Assembly: GCA_026129685.1 (NCBI GenBank)
Contig: JAHCHO010000014.1
Location: 38,627-102,626 of the forward strand
Reading direction: 5' to 3'
DNA: 64,000 nt
Source of the DNA: Fimbriimonadaceae bacterium
GTDB lineage: Bacteria; Armatimonadota; Fimbriimonadia; Fimbriimonadales; Fimbriimonadaceae
Positions 36,835 to 45,787 of the stretch are shown piece by piece. Positions within the stretch are counted from its first letter, which is position 1, and each line of letters opens with the position of its first letter. Both the position numbers and the translations under genes were made by a program. The notes below the pieces were generated by a model. It was given only the letters and a program-made list of their open reading frames with translations. It was not told the origin of the DNA and did not search any database.

Positions 36835-38283
36835 GTGAAGATACTTTTCGTTTCGGCAGAGGTTTCGCCGTTCGCCAAAGTGGGCGGGCTGGCGGACGTG
36901 GCGGGTTCGCTCCCCTTGGCGCTCCATCGGCTGGGAATGGACGTTCGCATCGCGATGCCGGCCTACCGCATGGTCGAACAAGACCCCCGCCATCAGGCCA
37001 AGCGCATCGCCGACTTCGACGTTCGGGTCGGGCCCGACTGGGTTCAGCGCGGGCACGTCTCGCGGACCCAGCTGGACGAAGTCCCCGTTTACCTGGTGGG
37101 CGGCGATCCGCGCTTCGACCAAACCGTCTCCAGCGAAACCGTGTACATCGCCGGCGCCGAGCAGCACCTGTTCTTCGCCCGAGCCGTGCTCGAGGGGATG
37201 AAGGCGATCGACTGGATACCGGACGTGGTCCACGCCAACGACTGGCACACGGGCTTCCTTCCGGTGTTCATGCGGGAGTCCCGGGACCGCGAGTGGGCGA
37301 ACGTCGCCTCGATCTTCACCATCCACAACCTGGCCTACCAGGGATGCTTCGATCCCGTGCTCTTGGACAAGGTCGGATTGCCCCAAGAGCTGTACAACAT
37401 GCACCAGCTCGAGGCCTACGGGCAGGTGAACTTCCTGAAGGCGGGCGCCGTGTTCAGCGACATGGTCAACACCGTCAGCAAGCGTTACGCCGAGGAAATC
37501 CAAAGCGAGGGGTTCGGTTGCGGACTGCAGGGCGTCATGCGCATGCTTCACTCGCACGGGGCGCTGAGCGGCATCCTGAACGGCCTCGACACCGGGCTCT
37601 TCGACCCTTCGGTGGACCCGAACCTGCCCGCCCACTATTCGTTCAAAGAACCGGACGGGAAGGCGGTGTGCCGTGCCAAGTTGCTCGAAGAGGTGGGGCT
37701 CGCACCGATCGAGGGCGCGCCCGTGATGGGCGTCGTCAGTCGATTGAGCGAACAGAAAGGCATGGACCTGATGGTGCGCGCCGCCGATGCGATGTTCGCC
37801 TTGCCCGCGCAACTGATCGTGCTGGGGGTCGGCGACCCTTGGCTCGCGGGCGAGTTCAGGAAGATGCAGGCGAAGTATCCCGGGCATTTCCGCTTGGTCG
37901 AGCGCTTCGACGTCGCCTTTGCCCAACGGGTGTACGCCGGGTCCGACGTCTTCCTGATGCCGAGTTCCTTCGAGCCGTGCGGCCTCGGCCAACTGATCGC
38001 GCTCCGGTACGGCACGGTGCCCCTTGTTCGCGAAACGGGCGGCTTGGCGGACACGGTGTGGGACGGGGTGAACGGCTTCTCGTTCAAGGACCGGACGCCG
38101 GAGGGTCTGGCGGCGACGGTGGCGCGGGCTCGAGACGCCTACCTGGACCCGATCCGTTGGCGGGCGCTCGTGCTGAAGGGCCTTGGCGGCGACTATTCGT
38201 GGGACAAGAGCGCGGTGAGTTACGTGAACCTGTACCGGCGGGCGATCGGCTCGCGATTCGGGGCGCTCGCCCCGACGCTCTGA
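36835..38283 (+). CDS. glgA: Glycogen synthase
   Basis: This GT5 enzyme elongates alpha-1,4-glucan from ADP-glucose. The N-terminal KVGGLADVAGSLP is the ADP-glucose binding KxGGL motif, followed by VHANDWHTGFLPVF, the GT-B C-terminal domain with GVVSRLSEQKGMDL, and the catalytic EX7E-type region SSFEPCGLGQLIALRYG. GTG at 36835 is supported by AAGGAAG at 36824-36830. The 482 residues are standard. The 173-base gap upstream holds no gene. Confidence 0.93.
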   Translation: MKILFVSAEVSPFAKVGGLADVAGSLPLALHRLGMDVRIAMPAYRMVEQDPRHQAKRIADFDVRVGPDWVQRGHVSRTQLDEVPVYLVGGDPRFDQTVSSETVYIAGAEQHLFFARAVLEGMKAIDWIPDVVHANDWHTGFLPVFMRESRDREWANVASIFTIHNLAYQGCFDPVLLDKVGLPQELYNMHQLEAYGQVNFLKAGAVFSDMVNTVSKRYAEEIQSEGFGCGLQGVMRMLHSHGALSGILNGLDTGLFDPSVDPNLPAHYSFKEPDGKAVCRAKLLEEVGLAPIEGAPVMGVVSRLSEQKGMDLMVRAADAMFALPAQLIVLGVGDPWLAGEFRKMQAKYPGHFRLVERFDVAFAQRVYAGSDVFLMPSSFEPCGLGQLIALRYGTVPLVRETGGLADTVWDGVNGFSFKDRTPEGLAATVARARDAYLDPIRWRALVLKGLGGDYSWDKSAVSYVNLYRRAIGSRFGALAPTL

Positions 38284-38304
38284 AGGCTCGGGATCGCGGC
38301 GGGC

Positions 38305-38310
38305 CATAAT
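38305..38310 (+). promoter_or_regulatory. -10 box of the tRNA-Arg promoter
   Basis: CATAAT lies 11 bases upstream of the tRNA 5' end, in the short gap after glgA. No clear -35 is visible. Confidence 0.4.
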
Positions 38311-38321
38311 AGGGTCGTCGC

Positions 38322-38397
38322 GGCCTCGTAGCTCAGCGGATAGAGCGCCTCCGTCCTAAGGAGGGCGTCGGGGGTTCGAGTCCCTCCGAGGCCGCCA
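38322..38397 (+). tRNA. tRNA-Arg (anticodon CCU)
   Basis: All four arms fold: acceptor stem ggcctcg/cgaggcc, D stem gctc/gagc, anticodon stem cctcc/ggagg with loop gtcctaa (anticodon CCU, reading AGG), T stem ggggg/ccctc (one G-U) with loop ttcgagt, and an encoded CCA end. The 3' half is the attachment site of the adjacent island, and the insertion restored an intact gene. Confidence 0.95.
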
Positions 38398-38398
38398 C
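38353..38398 (+). repeat. attL: island attachment repeat within tRNA-Arg
   Basis: These 46 bases, from the anticodon loop to one base after CCA, recur exactly at 52984-53029 in the same orientation. This is the classic product of site-specific integration into a tRNA 3' end. The left copy belongs to the intact tRNA. Confidence 0.9.
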
Positions 38399-38465
38399 AT
38401 TTTTTGAACCTAGAACGGCCCATTTGAACCTAGAGGGAGGCGGTTTTCAGACCCCAGATTCGAGG

Positions 38466-38544
38466 AGTTTGGGCAAAGTTTGGGCAGAATTGGCATCGTT
38501 CTGGCGCACGCCACGGGAAACTCTGCCCAAACTTTGCCCAAACT
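38466..38544. repeat. Subterminal inverted repeat with TTTGGGCA motifs
   Basis: Bases 38466-38488 and 38522-38544 are perfect 23-base reverse complements separated by 33 bases. Each arm carries TTTGGGCA twice, spaced 11 bases apart. It lies 68 bases inside attL and may hold arm-type binding sites for a recombinase or an accessory factor. No gene is visible between the tRNA end and about 38870; this repeat and a -10 box are the only structures I can see there. Confidence 0.7.
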
Positions 38545-38792
38545 GCGCCCAAGGAAATCCTTCCATCGCCCCGGGCTAATGAACCCCTGGGACCTCCGGG
38601 CAGACTGTTGACGTTCGCCCACTGAGGGCACGGCGAACCACCGGTGTGTAGACCGAGGCGCAACGGACTCGAAGCGACCGTCCTCCATGGACCTCTTCCC
38701 GCAGAGGATCCGCCAGCGAGTCTGGGTCTTGCCGGACTGACCATCTGCAAGAAGAGAAGAAAAAAGTCCCTCCGATCAGCGGTGACCCGTCA

Positions 38793-38798
38793 TATAAT
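38793..38798 (+). promoter_or_regulatory. -10 box (TATAAT) ahead of the island operon
   Basis: A perfect TATAAT lies 73 bases upstream of the likely start of the IscU-like gene. The -35 region is weak. It is the best promoter candidate for the six-gene RHS operon. Confidence 0.45.
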
Positions 38799-38870
38799 GG
38801 CAACGTATCCAACGGAATCGGACGCTTGGGAAGCGAGAGTCCGCTACCGCTGGGGGAGCTGTCCGAGATC

Positions 38871-39236
38871 GTGTTCAGCACGACAGTCATCGAACACAAT
38901 GCCAGTCCCCGCAATGTCGGGGAATTCCAGGGCGCGAACCGACATGGGCAGGTCGGGATGCCGGGGTGTGGCCCGTACGTCGACCTTTGGCTCAGAATTG
39001 ACGGGGACACCATCTCCCGAGCCTCCTACCGGACCTACGGTTGCCCGGCTGCCGTTGCCTGCGCCAGCCTCGTCGCCGAGATTCTGCACGGCTGGTCGGT
39101 CGGGCAGGCGCGCGCTTTGGAAGCCAGGGACATCGAAGTGTTGCTCGGCGGACTGCCGGAGGGCAAGGGACACTGTCCCGAGATGGCGATCGAGGCGCTT
39201 CGAGACGCGTTGGGCGATGAGGTGGCCAAAGCATAA
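38871..39236 (+). CDS. IscU/NifU-N-like scaffold protein, atypical
   Basis: The sequence matches the IscU fold: VIEHNASPRNVGEF, GMPGCGPYVDLWLRIDGD, YRTYGCPAAVACASLVAEIL and GGLPEGKGHCPEMAIEAL. The three cluster-ligand cysteines (33, 58, 102) and His101 are kept. The Asp that normally follows the first Cys motif (CGD) is Pro (CGP). GTG at 38871 starts the product just before the conserved domain (121 residues); a TTG at 38826 is an alternative. No cysteine desulfurase or other iron-sulfur gene is nearby. Its stop overlaps the next start (TAATG), so it is the first gene of the RHS operon. Confidence 0.75.
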   Translation: MFSTTVIEHNASPRNVGEFQGANRHGQVGMPGCGPYVDLWLRIDGDTISRASYRTYGCPAAVACASLVAEILHGWSVGQARALEARDIEVLLGGLPEGKGHCPEMAIEALRDALGDEVAKA

Positions 39237-39970
39237 TGGCACTTCCGTGGGCTTCTGCAGCGTCCGGCTTCCCGCCGCTCTTGGTCAGGCCTCGCAACCT
39301 CGGCTCGGAGGTCGGGTGTTGCGACGACCGCCCGTGGCATTGCCTGGCGGGCGACATATGCGCCATCCCAGACCCCTCGTGCATGGATCTGAAGTGCCGC
39401 ACGCCAAGCGGAAACGACGATTGTGCCGATTGCTCCGAAAGCGAGTATGTGGTGGAGGATTGGCAGATCAGTTACTTCTCCATCGGCAGTTGCAGCTGGA
39501 GCGGAGGCAGTACGGACTGGGACAACTCCAGCAACACCTTTACTCAGAACATACCACCGAGCGCGACGTCTCTATTTGTCAAGTGTGAAGGCATTATCAA
39601 GGTTACCGCAACTTTCACTAACGAGGACGAGGACGTGCCACCGTGCGTCCTGCTGAAGATCGAGTCCACGGCACGGTCCTCGTGCGTCGAGGAGTTCCAG
39701 AATAGCGGTATGTGCAGTAACGGGATCGGTGATCCCGATCTTGCGTATCAGGGCGCAGGACCGCATCACTATGTGATACAGCATCAGTCCGCAGGAGAAG
39801 AGGTCTATATGCTCAAGGTTGAGACCGATCCGTTGAGCCCGGCTTATCGCACTGCCAGCGTGGCGATCAAGGTCACCGCTCTTGGCCTGGCGACCGGCGA
39901 ACAGGCTCCGTACCCAACCGGAACAATGTCATCGTATATTCTTGTGGAAGGCGAGGTGCTGCTGCCGTGA
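39236..39970 (+). CDS. Cys-rich protein of unknown function
   Basis: The 244-residue product shares one base with the upstream stop (TAATG) and four with the RHS gene start (GTGA). The N-terminal third is Cys-rich (CCDDRPWHCLAGDIC, CMDLKC, CADCSES); the remainder is beta-strand-like. No signal peptide is evident. I do not recognise the family. The position suggests an adaptor, chaperone or cargo protein for the RHS product, possibly metal-binding, but no function can be assigned from the sequence. Confidence 0.6.
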   Translation: MALPWASAASGFPPLLVRPRNLGSEVGCCDDRPWHCLAGDICAIPDPSCMDLKCRTPSGNDDCADCSESEYVVEDWQISYFSIGSCSWSGGSTDWDNSSNTFTQNIPPSATSLFVKCEGIIKVTATFTNEDEDVPPCVLLKIESTARSSCVEEFQNSGMCSNGIGDPDLAYQGAGPHHYVIQHQSAGEEVYMLKVETDPLSPAYRTASVAIKVTALGLATGEQAPYPTGTMSSYILVEGEVLLP

Positions 39971-42900
39971 ACGCACGCGAGCTCGATCAGCTCCTTCACG
40001 GTAATGGATCGACCGATCCCTACTTGCCGGTTCCCGACGCGTTCACCGGCGAACTGAAAGTTGATCCGAACGTACATCTACGAGCCAAGGCTCTCGACGT
40101 TGATCTTGCGTTTTACTACAGCTCGCTCTCCGACGACGACCGCCAATACGGAAAAGCAAGATCGCTTAATGTGGACTGCCGGGTCTTGTCGACGGTCGGC
40201 GGATCGGTCGTTACCTTGGTGCGTGGCGACTTTCGAAAGCACGTGTACTCGCTCGTCGGCTCCTCGGGCGGGATCACGACCTACGTGGAGACCACCGAGC
40301 CGCCAAGCTCTTCGACTCTGATCTACGACGGCCGTTTCGTTGAGACGTTCAACGATGGGCTGCAGATGATCTACGGAGAGGTCGCGGGTACAAGCCCGAA
40401 TCTCTCATTGTTGCTGAAACGGTATCAGAACCCATTGGGGGTGGGGCACACCTACAGCTACCTGGTTGATGGAGCCGATCGGTATCTGCAGGCTATTCAG
40501 GAGCCGGCGGGCCGCTTGGTGACGTTCGTCTACGATAGCGGTTCCCCGACGAAACTGCTTAACCACGTGGAGGACTGGACGGGACGCCGGTGGAGCTTCG
40601 CCTATGACGATCGGCAGTTGACGACCTACACCTCCCCGCTTGGCTGCGCGACGAAATACGCGTACTCCTCGGCCGGCGGACCTTCGACGATAATGCTTCT
40701 TCATGAGATAGAGGACCCGCGCGGCTATGCCACGAGTTACCTGTACGATGAACGCCGAAGAACCATCACGATGACGGCCGGCACCGCCGTCTGGGATTGG
40801 GACCGTTCGACCACGGGCCAAACGGTTCTTACGGAGCCACACGGGGGCAAGACCACATACCAGTTCGATGCCAACGGCGACCTCATGCTCAGGTTGGACC
40901 CGACCGGTGTTGTGAGCGCCTATGCTTACCAGAGTCGCCGCCCGATCCGGATTGACGGGGTGGATGGCCATGTGTACAGCGTGAGCTACGACGCCGCGGG
41001 GCGAATCGTGCTTGTCTGGCTCAAGACGAATCACTTCACGACGTTCGGCTATGACGGCTATGGCAACTTGACGACGGCCGTAGACCCATTGGGACAGGTG
41101 ACGACGTACGCCTATTCCGGAGCGACGCGGCTCTTGGAGTCCGTCGCGGACCCTCTTGGTCGGAGGACTACGCTTTCGTACTATGGCGATGGCCTCGTCA
41201 ATACGATCAAGGACCCTCGTGGTCTGGTAACGACGTTCGCCTACGACCGGTGGGGCAACATGACCACGCTCACGGCCTCCGACGGAGGCGTGTGGCGTTA
41301 CGGCTACGACGAGCTGAACCGCCGGATAAGCGTCCAGTTGCCGATGGGACCCAGGGTTTGGACCTACGGCTACGACGCGGGCGACAACATGGTGTTCGCC
41401 GAAGACCCGGATCTGAACGTCACGACGTACATCTACGATTCGTGTTTGCTGCAGGCCGTTCGGGATCCCTTCGGCTTTGCCACGACATTTGCCTACGGGC
41501 GATTTGGGAATCTGCTCACGGAAATCGATGCTCTCGGCTATCGAACCAGCTACGGTTACGATGTCATGGGGTTGCCCGTCAGCGTTGAGGACGCGATGGG
41601 TCATCTAGGAACCATCGTTTATCAAGCAGGGACCAGCCGAAGGCAAGCTGACATTGACGCTTTGGGAAACCGCACCAGCTACGGTTACGATATAGCAGGA
41701 CGGCTCTGGAGCATTACGGATCCCTTGGGGCGGATAGCAACCATCACCAACGATCAACCGGCTTCGCTGGTCGTTGACTCGTACGTCAACGGTTATCGCC
41801 GGGCAGACGGCAGCTATGTGACCTACGTGTACGATTCGCTAGACCGCCTTGTTGCATCGGTCAGCCCGCTCGATTATCGAAGCACGAGCGTGTACGATGC
41901 GGCCAGCCAGCTGGTTTCGCTGGTTGATCCGCTCGGCAACACCACCCACTTTTACTACGACGCCGCCGGGAACCAAACGGCCATGTTGGACGCCAACGGC
42001 AAGGTCTCGACAGTCGCGTACTACTCGAACAAGAACACGCCTCTGTCCGCCATTGATCCTCTCGGGAGACGTACCACCTACAGCTACGATGCGATGGATT
42101 GGTTGCGCAACCTGACCGATCCGGCAGGCGGAGTCCTGAGCATGAACTACTGGAATGCAGGCACGCTCCGGTGGGTCTTGAACCAACTCAACCAGACGTC
42201 GCGGTCGTACGAGTACGACCAACTCCAGCGCGTGCGAAAGCAAAACGACGCCTCTGGTGGAGCGGTGACCTTCCTTTACGACGCGATCGGACGGACGGTG
42301 GGCCTGTGGTACAGCGACAACCTCAGAGTGACCATTCAGTACGATCCCCTCGGGCGACGGACCACAATGGTGGATTGGACGGGGACGACAACGTACGCCT
42401 ATGACGCGCTGAGCCGCCTGCTCGGCCAGTCTCAGCCCGGTGGTCTGAACGTTGGCTACGGCTACGATCCGGTGGGCAACCGAACTCATATGGTTGATCC
42501 CGACGGGGGACGGTTCACCTATAGTCACGATGCGCTCGATCGCCTGATGGCGTTGCAGGTCCCGACCGGCCAGTTCTACACCCAGCAGTACGACGCCGAC
42601 TCCCGGCGGACCACCCTGCTGCTCGGCTTGGGCTCCAAGCGCCAGTACCGGTACGACGCCGCCAGCCGCCTCACCACGCAGATCGAGCTCAACTCCTCGA
42701 ATCAACCCATCTACACGATGGTGGACAGCTATGACGCCGTCGGAAACCGGACCGGGCGGACGACGAACGGCGAGCGGACGACCTGGGCCTACGACGACGC
42801 GTATCGGCTGATTCGGCAGGAGAGGCCGGGGCAGTGGGCCACGTTCGCCTACGATTCGAACGACAACCTTATCCTCAAGCACCATCAGGGCGAGCATGCG

Positions 42901-44157
42901 CGAACGATGTCCTACGACGCCGCCGGGCGGCTCGCCCAGGTTCTGCAGGGCGCGAACGTCACGACCTTCGTCTGGGGACAGCGGGGCGTGATGGCCCGGG
43001 TGTACGAGAACGGGACGGTCAAGGCCACCTACTCGCACACGGACATCAACAACAACCTGTGGGTCGCCGAGGAGAGCGGAGTCCGCTCGACCTACCAATA
43101 CGACGGGGACAACCTGCGACGCAACCTTCACAACGCCCAGTTCGGTCGGGCGACGGTCGTCTGGGACGGCGCGGACTACCTGCACTTCCGGCCGAGCGTG
43201 GGTTCGAAGCGGGTGTTCCACGTCCTGGAGGGCGAGGTCGTGGGGGAAAGCGTCGGCGGAACCGTGGAGGACTACCTCTTGGATTCGCTCGGCAGCGTGG
43301 TCGGGGTGCTGGACTCCTCCCAGGCGCTTACCGAGACGTTCGCGTACCGGCCGTTCGGGGAGCTCGCGCCGGGCGAGTTCGAGCCCGAGTGGCGGCCGTT
43401 CCTCTGGGTGGGCGGGCTCGGCTACTTCTTCGACGGGCTCCGCCACTACGTCCGGGCGAGGGTGTACCGGCCGGACTTCGGAAGCTGGAACCAGCTCGAT
43501 CCGTTGTGGCCGAACCAGCCACCATTTCAATACCCGGTCAGTCCCCTGGACGTCGTTGATCCGTCGGGACTGCAGGCCTCGTATTTGCCGCTTCTCGTAC
43601 GCTGGCCCAAGCCCGGCAAACCGCAGAAGCCGACCGACAAGAACGTCGTTATGATGGGTGACACTTTTCCCGGCTCTCAGCTCTTCTACCATCTCGTCAA
43701 GCCGGGGATCTACCGATCGGACGTAGAGCTTGAATGTCCGACAAAGAATCAACTAAGGTCGCAGTTGGTCGACTGCAACTCGTTTTGGTTCTATGGTCAC
43801 GGGGACAATGCCGGTCGGCTGTATCTAGCGCCCTTCCGAAACGGGGACCCCGACGACTGCAGGTTAGTACCCGACGATGTGGCCAAGATCGCGGCGTTTC
43901 GACGGAGGCTCGGCATTCCGAAAATGAAGTATGCGTACCTTGGCGCATGCGACATCGCGCAGAACCCAGAGGCCATCAACAACTGGCTTAGGATGGCGGA
44001 GGTCGTGTACGCCTATCCCTATCCAACGGCCGAGGCGTGGCCCCCACGTCTGAACATCCCGCATGTCTATCGCGAACCGCTACCAGTTCAGGAAGCTTCC
44101 AAGTGTCCCCCAAGGACGAGTACCGGCGGCAAAAAGACCGAGAAGAAGAATTGGTGA
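39967..44157 (+). CDS. RHS-repeat protein with variable C-terminal tip
   Basis: The 1,396-residue protein consists largely of YD/RHS repeats (many copies of GYDxxGNL and YDALxRL types), which form a large beta-shell enclosing the C-terminal region. The conserved RHS core ends with AYRPFGE, RARVYRPDFGSWNQLDP and DPSGLQ (about residues 1150-1203). The remaining 193 residues are a variable tip, as in polymorphic toxins. The tip has His1278 in FWFYGHGDN and Cys1328 in AYLGACD, reminiscent of a caspase/CHAT-type His-Cys dyad. No secretion signal or PAAR/VgrG domain is visible. GTG start overlapping the upstream stop; the last 4 bases overlap the next GTG. Confidence 0.88.
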   Translation: MNARELDQLLHGNGSTDPYLPVPDAFTGELKVDPNVHLRAKALDVDLAFYYSSLSDDDRQYGKARSLNVDCRVLSTVGGSVVTLVRGDFRKHVYSLVGSSGGITTYVETTEPPSSSTLIYDGRFVETFNDGLQMIYGEVAGTSPNLSLLLKRYQNPLGVGHTYSYLVDGADRYLQAIQEPAGRLVTFVYDSGSPTKLLNHVEDWTGRRWSFAYDDRQLTTYTSPLGCATKYAYSSAGGPSTIMLLHEIEDPRGYATSYLYDERRRTITMTAGTAVWDWDRSTTGQTVLTEPHGGKTTYQFDANGDLMLRLDPTGVVSAYAYQSRRPIRIDGVDGHVYSVSYDAAGRIVLVWLKTNHFTTFGYDGYGNLTTAVDPLGQVTTYAYSGATRLLESVADPLGRRTTLSYYGDGLVNTIKDPRGLVTTFAYDRWGNMTTLTASDGGVWRYGYDELNRRISVQLPMGPRVWTYGYDAGDNMVFAEDPDLNVTTYIYDSCLLQAVRDPFGFATTFAYGRFGNLLTEIDALGYRTSYGYDVMGLPVSVEDAMGHLGTIVYQAGTSRRQADIDALGNRTSYGYDIAGRLWSITDPLGRIATITNDQPASLVVDSYVNGYRRADGSYVTYVYDSLDRLVASVSPLDYRSTSVYDAASQLVSLVDPLGNTTHFYYDAAGNQTAMLDANGKVSTVAYYSNKNTPLSAIDPLGRRTTYSYDAMDWLRNLTDPAGGVLSMNYWNAGTLRWVLNQLNQTSRSYEYDQLQRVRKQNDASGGAVTFLYDAIGRTVGLWYSDNLRVTIQYDPLGRRTTMVDWTGTTTYAYDALSRLLGQSQPGGLNVGYGYDPVGNRTHMVDPDGGRFTYSHDALDRLMALQVPTGQFYTQQYDADSRRTTLLLGLGSKRQYRYDAASRLTTQIELNSSNQPIYTMVDSYDAVGNRTGRTTNGERTTWAYDDAYRLIRQERPGQWATFAYDSNDNLILKHHQGEHARTMSYDAAGRLAQVLQGANVTTFVWGQRGVMARVYENGTVKATYSHTDINNNLWVAEESGVRSTYQYDGDNLRRNLHNAQFGRATVVWDGADYLHFRPSVGSKRVFHVLEGEVVGESVGGTVEDYLLDSLGSVVGVLDSSQALTETFAYRPFGELAPGEFEPEWRPFLWVGGLGYFFDGLRHYVRARVYRPDFGSWNQLDPLWPNQPPFQYPVSPLDVVDPSGLQASYLPLLVRWPKPGKPQKPTDKNVVMMGDTFPGSQLFYHLVKPGIYRSDVELECPTKNQLRSQLVDCNSFWFYGHGDNAGRLYLAPFRNGDPDDCRLVPDDVAKIAAFRRRLGIPKMKYAYLGACDIAQNPEAINNWLRMAEVVYAYPYPTAEAWPPRLNIPHVYREPLPVQEASKCPPRTSTGGKKTEKKNW
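43250..43502 (+). repeat. RHS core segment, copy 1 of 253-base duplication
   Basis: This stretch encodes the end of the RHS core and recurs at 44829-45081 with 4 mismatches. The copy within the full-length RHS gene is the likely source. Confidence 0.9.
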
Positions 44158-44795
44158 GGCCAAGATCGCCGTTGCGGAAGCGTATGAAAGCGAAGTGGAT
44201 CGCCGGTCTGGTGGTGATCATCGGTCTGGCGGGATACGGAATCTATCTTTACATCAGTATGTTGAGGTTCTACGCTGGAATCGCCAGAACGACTGTCATG
44301 TGGGAAGGGATGTGGCACACTGAGTGGACGGAGGAGGAAGTCGTTCGCGCGGCAAGACAGGAACCAAAAGCCGACGACCTTTCGATCGAGGCCACGGTCG
44401 AGAACGCGGGTGATCGGGAGCAGGTGGTTCACCTGCAGTTCGGCGGCCCCTTTGGGATCAGCGAAGTCTATGCGTTTCGCCATCGCGTGAAGCTCGTCAA
44501 AACGGTCCGCTCCGAGGACGGGACGTCGCTCGCGGCGATCGCCTCGATATCCGACGGCGGGTCCAGCACTCAAGCGCTCATCGTCAGCACGGGTGGCAAG
44601 TCGGTGGACGAGGGCACCATCATAGCCGCTACCAGGGAAGATAGGGACGCGTTGGATATCAAGTGGCTGAGCAACACGAAACTAGAGATTCGCGTGACGA
44701 GAGACGGCTGGGAGGTGCGACACGCCGGAGCGACGTACGATGCGGACAAAGCGGGCAGTCCCTACGTGATAGACCTGGAGACGCCGTCACCATGA
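44154..44795 (+). CDS. Single-TM protein, candidate immunity to the RHS tip
   Basis: GTG at 44154 overlaps the RHS stop (GTGA), and the stop overlaps the next ATG (ATGA). The 213-residue product has a basic N-terminus, one membrane helix (about residues 15-36) and a hydrophilic domain outside or in the periplasm with no recognised fold. Genes directly after an RHS tip usually encode its immunity protein, so this role is likely from position. An upstream GTG at 44103 or an ATG at 44184 are alternative starts. Confidence 0.65.
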   Translation: MRPRSPLRKRMKAKWIAGLVVIIGLAGYGIYLYISMLRFYAGIARTTVMWEGMWHTEWTEEEVVRAARQEPKADDLSIEATVENAGDREQVVHLQFGGPFGISEVYAFRHRVKLVKTVRSEDGTSLAAIASISDGGSSTQALIVSTGGKSVDEGTIIAATREDRDALDIKWLSNTKLEIRVTRDGWEVRHAGATYDADKAGSPYVIDLETPSP

Positions 44796-45787
44796 GGGCC
44801 CGCGGCCGACCGATGCGGTTTCGCCCGGGCGTCGGCGGAACCGTGGAGGACTACCTCTTGGATTCGCTCGGCAGCGTGGTCGGGGTGCTGGACTCCTCCC
44901 AGGCGCTTACCGAGACGTTCGCGTACCGGCCGTTCGGGGAGCTCGCGCCGGGCGAGTTCGAGCCCGAGTGGCGGCCGTTCCTCTGGGTGGGCGGGCTCGG
45001 CTACTTCTTCGACGGGCTCCGGTACTACGTCCGGGCGAGGATGTACCGTCCGGACTTCGGAAGCTGGAACCAGCTCGATCCCATATGGCCCCTTACAGCC
45101 CCATACTCCTACGTAGGAGGCCGTCCCTCGACGTTCGTTGATCCTTCTGGCCTCCAACTCATCCAAGGTTGGAGTTGGAGCAAGTACTGGTCCGATTGCG
45201 GAGCGGTTCTTCAAGGGTACGGTGATGTGCTGAACCCTGCGGCATGGTTTGACGGCATGAAGAACCTAGCTTGGACGGCCGGGGAACAGGGATTTGGTGC
45301 GGCCGGCAGTCAGCTGCTCGACGGGTTGGTTCGGAGCGCCTGCTTCTGGGAAGCATTCGGTGAGACTGACAACTGTCGTGCTTTTGGCAACCGCTTTGGC
45401 TCGTCTCTGTTGCTCTATGGTGGCGGAGCGCTCAAAGTGAACTCGCTAGGTGTGCGCACTAAGGTGGTGACCCATTGGTCTAACAAAGCAGAAGTGATCG
45501 ATACGTTCAAACGTGCATACGCCCAGGGGGGACCGACCAAAGCAGCTGAAGCCTGCAGCGGTGCTTGGGTCATGATTGGCGGTCGTACCCCCTACAACCA
45601 CTTGATGTCTGGCCGAGTCGCCCGTTACAAGGATAGCGTCACCGTTAAGGTCCCGACCAACTGCCTATACTATCCACCAGGCATGGAGTACCTCAAGGCC
45701 CCTCTCGGGCAGCGAATCGTAGGCCCACCCCGCCCATGGTACCAATGGTGGAAGCCGGGGAAACCTCTTGTTCCCAAGGACAAATAA
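44792..45787 (+). CDS. Orphan RHS C-terminal module with a second variable tip
   Basis: The 331-residue product begins with 12 unrelated residues, then about 84 residues of RHS core (YLLDSLGSVVGVLDSSQAL to SWNQLDP) nearly identical to the full RHS protein, then DPSGLQ and a new tip of about 215 residues. The tip contains WSNKAEVIDTFKRAYAQGG and ARYKDSVTVKVPTNCLYYPPG, which faintly resembles ADP-ribosyltransferase-related (TreTu-like) toxin tips; this is not certain. It cannot form the RHS shell alone. Such displaced tips act as a reservoir for recombination into the main gene. Coupled on both sides (ATGA, TAATG). Confidence 0.8.
   Translation: MRARGRPMRFRPGVGGTVEDYLLDSLGSVVGVLDSSQALTETFAYRPFGELAPGEFEPEWRPFLWVGGLGYFFDGLRYYVRARMYRPDFGSWNQLDPIWPLTAPYSYVGGRPSTFVDPSGLQLIQGWSWSKYWSDCGAVLQGYGDVLNPAAWFDGMKNLAWTAGEQGFGAAGSQLLDGLVRSACFWEAFGETDNCRAFGNRFGSSLLLYGGGALKVNSLGVRTKVVTHWSNKAEVIDTFKRAYAQGGPTKAAEACSGAWVMIGGRTPYNHLMSGRVARYKDSVTVKVPTNCLYYPPGMEYLKAPLGQRIVGPPRPWYQWWKPGKPLVPKDK
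44829..45081 (+). repeat. RHS core segment, copy 2 of 253-base duplication
   Basis: Copy of 43250-43502 (249 of 253 bases identical), in the same orientation, 1,579 bases downstream. It gives homology for exchange of the tip and immunity genes. Confidence 0.9.

Noticed and set aside
38410..38750. Minus-strand frames between the tRNA and the IscU-like gene
   Set aside because: They cross the 23-base inverted repeat, have no start signal and encode no recognisable domain.
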